Source: Clostridia bacterium (lineage in GTDB: Bacteria; Bacillota; Clostridia; Oscillospirales; CAG-272). From it: a stretch of 7,166 nucleotides of DNA. Location: NCBI GenBank assembly GCA_029010655.1, contig JAQXKW010000017.1, forward strand, positions 1 through 7,166. The letters run 5' to 3'. Below, piece by piece: positions 4,911 to 7,166 of this stretch; position 1 is the first letter of the stretch; each line of letters opens with the position of its first letter. The notes under the pieces were generated by a model. The model did not search any database and was not told the origin of the DNA. It was given only the letters and a program-made list of their open reading frames with translations. Made by a program: the position numbers and the translations under genes.

Positions 4911-6254
4911 ATGTCATTCAGAATAAAAGGCGGTATAATACCGGACGATCATAAATATACCGCTTCACTTCCCGTGGAAAGCATAACGGAGCCGGAATAT
5001 GTTTCCATACCGCTCACACAGCACGTGGGCGTTATGTGCCGTCCGGTCGTTAAGTTGGGAGAAAGAGTCCTCCGGGGTCAGCTTGTGGGAGAAATCCCCG
5101 GCGGTCTGGGGTGCCCCGTCCATTCGGGCGTTTCGGGAACGGTAAAAAGAATAGAGGAATTCACAACGGACTCCGGCGGCATGTCCTATAAGGTAGTGGT
5201 GGAAAACGACAGGGAAAATATTCTCTCTCCCACGGTAAAGCCCTTCGGGAAAAAGCTGTCCGAGGCAACCTTTGAGGAAATAGTGTCCGTTATAAGAAAT
5301 GCGGGAATTACGGGCATGGGCGGCACGGCGTTTCCCACCCACGCAAGACTTGTCGCCGCAAGAGGCAAGGTTGACAGAATAATCGTAAACTGCCTTGAAA
5401 CGGAGCCGTTTTCCTGCTCCACCCACCGCCTTATTATGGAAAATGCCCCGGAGATTGTAGGCGGTGCAAAGATAATTATGGTGGCTCTGGGAGTGAGAGA
5501 AGCGTGGTTTGCCGTAAGCGACAGAAGCCGCGAGGAGATAAGGGAGCTTGATACGGTGCTGGGAGAGTCAAAGCTCATGTCGGTGCGAAAGGTCACTCCC
5601 AAATATCCGGCTGATTCGGAAAAACTGCTTGTCTATTCACTGACGGGTATTGCCGTCCCTTCGGGAAAATCCTCCATTGACGCAGGCTGTGCGGTGTTCT
5701 CCGCAGATACCTTAATGGCGGTGTACGAGGCCTTTTCCAAAGGGCTTCCCCTTTGTGAAAGAGTTGTCACCGTGGACGGCGACTGTATCGCCGAGCCTGC
5801 AAATTTCCTTGTTCCCGTGGGAACACCGGCGTCCCATCTTGTAAACTGCGCCGGCGGACTTTGCAGAAAACCCAAAAAGATAGTTTTCGGCGGACCCCTT
5901 GCCGGCAATGCCGCATGGGATATAGATTCCCCCGTAACAAAAAATACGAGAGCGCTGTTGGTGCTAAGCGATTTCTTTGACAGAGAGTCAAAGGACGCCC
6001 CCGTGTGCCTGCGGTGCGGCAGATGTGTGGACGCCTGCCCCATGGGGCTTATGCCCTTAAAAATAACCGAGGCGTACCGCCGCAGGAATATTGATGCCTG
6101 CGGGGCTCTTCACGCCGACGCCTGCGCCGAGTGCGGCTGCTGTACCTACGTTTGCCCCGGCGGCGTCCCAGTAACTCAGCTTGTTTCGGCGGCGAAAGCG
6201 TCAGTAATCGAGAAAAGGAGGAAAGCTGTTTCGGATAACGGCGAAAAAATATGA
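4911..6254 (+). CDS. rnfC: Rnf electron transport complex subunit RnfC
   Basis: This 447-residue peripheral subunit of the membrane ferredoxin:NAD+ oxidoreductase carries the NADH/FMN site and two Fe-S clusters. The N-terminal RnfC barrel/lipoyl-like domain is seen in KGGIIPDDHK (about 6-15), IPLTQHVG and the PVHSGVSGTVKRIEE hammerhead (to about 82). The nucleotide/FMN-binding Gly-rich segment is G135-M-G-G-T-A-F-P-T-H144. Two ferredoxin motifs bind [4Fe-4S]: C366xxC369xxC372xxxC376P and C405xxC408xxC411xxxC415P. The segment usually written ECEP reads E163-T-E-P166. The start has AAGAGGT (4899-4905) 6 bases upstream. It lies 11 bases after a glycosidase gene and overlaps rnfD by four bases. 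Length is typical. An rnfCDGEAB order is expected, continuing past the window. Confidence 0.95.
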   Translation: MSFRIKGGIIPDDHKYTASLPVESITEPEYVSIPLTQHVGVMCRPVVKLGERVLRGQLVGEIPGGLGCPVHSGVSGTVKRIEEFTTDSGGMSYKVVVENDRENILSPTVKPFGKKLSEATFEEIVSVIRNAGITGMGGTAFPTHARLVAARGKVDRIIVNCLETEPFSCSTHRLIMENAPEIVGGAKIIMVALGVREAWFAVSDRSREEIRELDTVLGESKLMSVRKVTPKYPADSEKLLVYSLTGIAVPSGKSSIDAGCAVFSADTLMAVYEAFSKGLPLCERVVTVDGDCIAEPANFLVPVGTPASHLVNCAGGLCRKPKKIVFGGPLAGNAAWDIDSPVTKNTRALLVLSDFFDRESKDAPVCLRCGRCVDACPMGLMPLKITEAYRRRNIDACGALHADACAECGCCTYVCPGGVPVTQLVSAAKASVIEKRRKAVSDNGEKI

Positions 6255-7166
6255 CACAGTTTGGATTTCCGGAAAAACTCAGCGTTTCTCCGTCACCTCA
6301 TGTAAGAACCCTTGATACGGTCAGAAGCGTAATGCTTGACGTGATTATTGGACTTCTGCCCGCTGCCGCTTGGGGAATATACATTTTCGGCATCCGTGCC
6401 CTGTGGATTCTTCTTATATCCGTGGGAACGGCGGTGCTGTCCGAAGTAATTTTTCAGCTCATAATGAAAAGGAGAGTCACCGCAGGGGACCTTACCGCCG
6501 CCGTAACGGGACTTATACTGGGACTTTCAATGCCCTCAGGAGTTGCCCTGTGGGTTCCCGCTTTGGGTTCTGTTTTTGCCGTAATCGTTGTAAAACAGCT
6601 TTTCGGCGGCACGGGGCATAATATAGTAAACCCGGCGATTTGCTCAAGAGTGTTTCTTATGCTCTGCTTTCCCGCAGAGCTGACCAAATGCGTAAGCCTG
6701 AAAACAGACATGCTCACATCGGCAACCCCTCTCGTTAGCCTGAAGGCGGGCGTTGTTCCTCAAACTTCACTGTTTGATTCAATAATGGGCAACGTGGAGG
6801 GCGCAATCGGCGAGGTGTCCGTAATCGCTCTGGGCGCAGGCTTTGTGTATCTTCTTTGCCGCAGGGTGGTAAAGTGGGAAATTCCCGTAACCTTTGTGGG
6901 GGTTGTTGCCCTGTATTCTCTCATGTTCCCCGTAACGGGGGATAACCCTGCGTCGCTTGCGTACGAGATAACCTCGGGCGGGCTTCTGTTCTGCGCATTT
7001 TTCGCCGCAAACGACTGGACCACCACGCCTGTTACCTCAAAGGGCAGGCTTCTGTTCGGTACGGGGTGCGGTATCGTCACCGTAATAATAAGATATTACG
7101 GCTCCTATCCCGACGGATGCGCATTCGCAATACTGATTATGAACCTTTTGGTTCCTTTCTTTGAAA
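6251..7166 (+). CDS. rnfD: Rnf complex membrane subunit RnfD (3' truncated by window)
   Basis: The first 305 codons of an integral membrane flavoprotein of the RnfD/NqrB family are present, open to the window edge; probably only a short C-terminal part is missing. It begins with the family's S15-P-H-V-R19 motif and has about eight or nine hydrophobic segments, for example around 28-46, 82-97, 98-115, 188-205 and 287-304. G-G-T-G-H-N-I-V-N-P-A precedes the flavin region. T159 in T-S-A-T-P-L matches the threonine that carries covalent FMN in RnfD/NqrB (S-G-A-T). ATG 6251 overlaps the rnfC stop (ATGA), and an in-frame TAA at 6236-6238 rules out an earlier start. There is no good Shine-Dalgarno at the right distance, so it is probably translated by coupling. 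It acts in ion translocation by the Rnf complex. Confidence 0.95.
   Translation, partial: MTQFGFPEKLSVSPSPHVRTLDTVRSVMLDVIIGLLPAAAWGIYIFGIRALWILLISVGTAVLSEVIFQLIMKRRVTAGDLTAAVTGLILGLSMPSGVALWVPALGSVFAVIVVKQLFGGTGHNIVNPAICSRVFLMLCFPAELTKCVSLKTDMLTSATPLVSLKAGVVPQTSLFDSIMGNVEGAIGEVSVIALGAGFVYLLCRRVVKWEIPVTFVGVVALYSLMFPVTGDNPASLAYEITSGGLLFCAFFAANDWTTTPVTSKGRLLFGTGCGIVTVIIRYYGSYPDGCAFAILIMNLLVPFFE

Noticed and set aside
3538..4917. A 459-codon open frame on the minus strand, opposite glycosidase copy B
   Set aside because: It lies wholly over a gene with clear family motifs, its translation shows no recognisable domain, and no ribosome binding site or promoter was seen. It is a shadow of codon use.
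5186..6043. Several 70-140 codon minus-strand frames under rnfC and rnfD
   Set aside because: They overlap genes with strong motifs, lack ribosome binding sites and show no known domain.
6215..6221. AAGGAGG near the end of rnfC as the ribosome binding site of rnfD
   Set aside because: It is 29 bases before ATG 6251, and the rnfD frame has a TAA at 6236-6238, so no start lies at a usable distance.

Overview
The window looks like a chromosomal segment from an anaerobic member of the Clostridia (Firmicutes), probably a gut or rumen type. The basis is an rnfC-rnfD pair in the order seen in clostridial rnfCDGEAB operons, strong AGGAGG-type ribosome binding sites, extended -10 promoters, and intracellular carbohydrate-active enzymes rich in cysteine. 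Genus cannot be told from the sequence.

Layout. About 1-690 is a single-gene IS200/IS605-family insertion sequence. Its tnpA (78-554, minus strand) has an intact HUH pair and catalytic tyrosine, and the flanks are full of hairpins. The tnpA leader holds a stem that would hide the Shine-Dalgarno site only in transcripts that begin upstream of the element's own likely promoter. A strong terminator at 697-726 ends the next gene, a cytoplasmic sialidase-fold (BNR/Asp-box) protein on the minus strand (748-1896). A short AT-rich gap (1897-2060) carries two well-formed divergent promoters, with a palindrome over the start region of the minus-strand one. To the right, all on the plus strand, are two tandem paralogous family-43-like glycosidases (2061-3476 and 3478-4899). 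After only 11 bases these run into rnfC (4911-6254) and then rnfD (6251 to the window edge, truncated).

How it may work together. The BNR protein and the two GH43-like enzymes lack signal peptides, so they probably trim imported oligosaccharides inside the cell, controlled from the shared divergent promoter region. The Rnf complex is a membrane ferredoxin:NAD+ oxidoreductase that builds an ion gradient. Its first two genes sit in the same apparent transcription unit as the glycosidases, which would couple sugar breakdown to energy conservation if no internal promoter exists. The parts most worth a second look are the regulatory architecture of the IS200-like leader, the atypical sialidase-fold enzyme that lacks the usual RIP arginine, and the glycosidase-Rnf linkage. 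No CRISPR array, tRNA or rRNA was seen.
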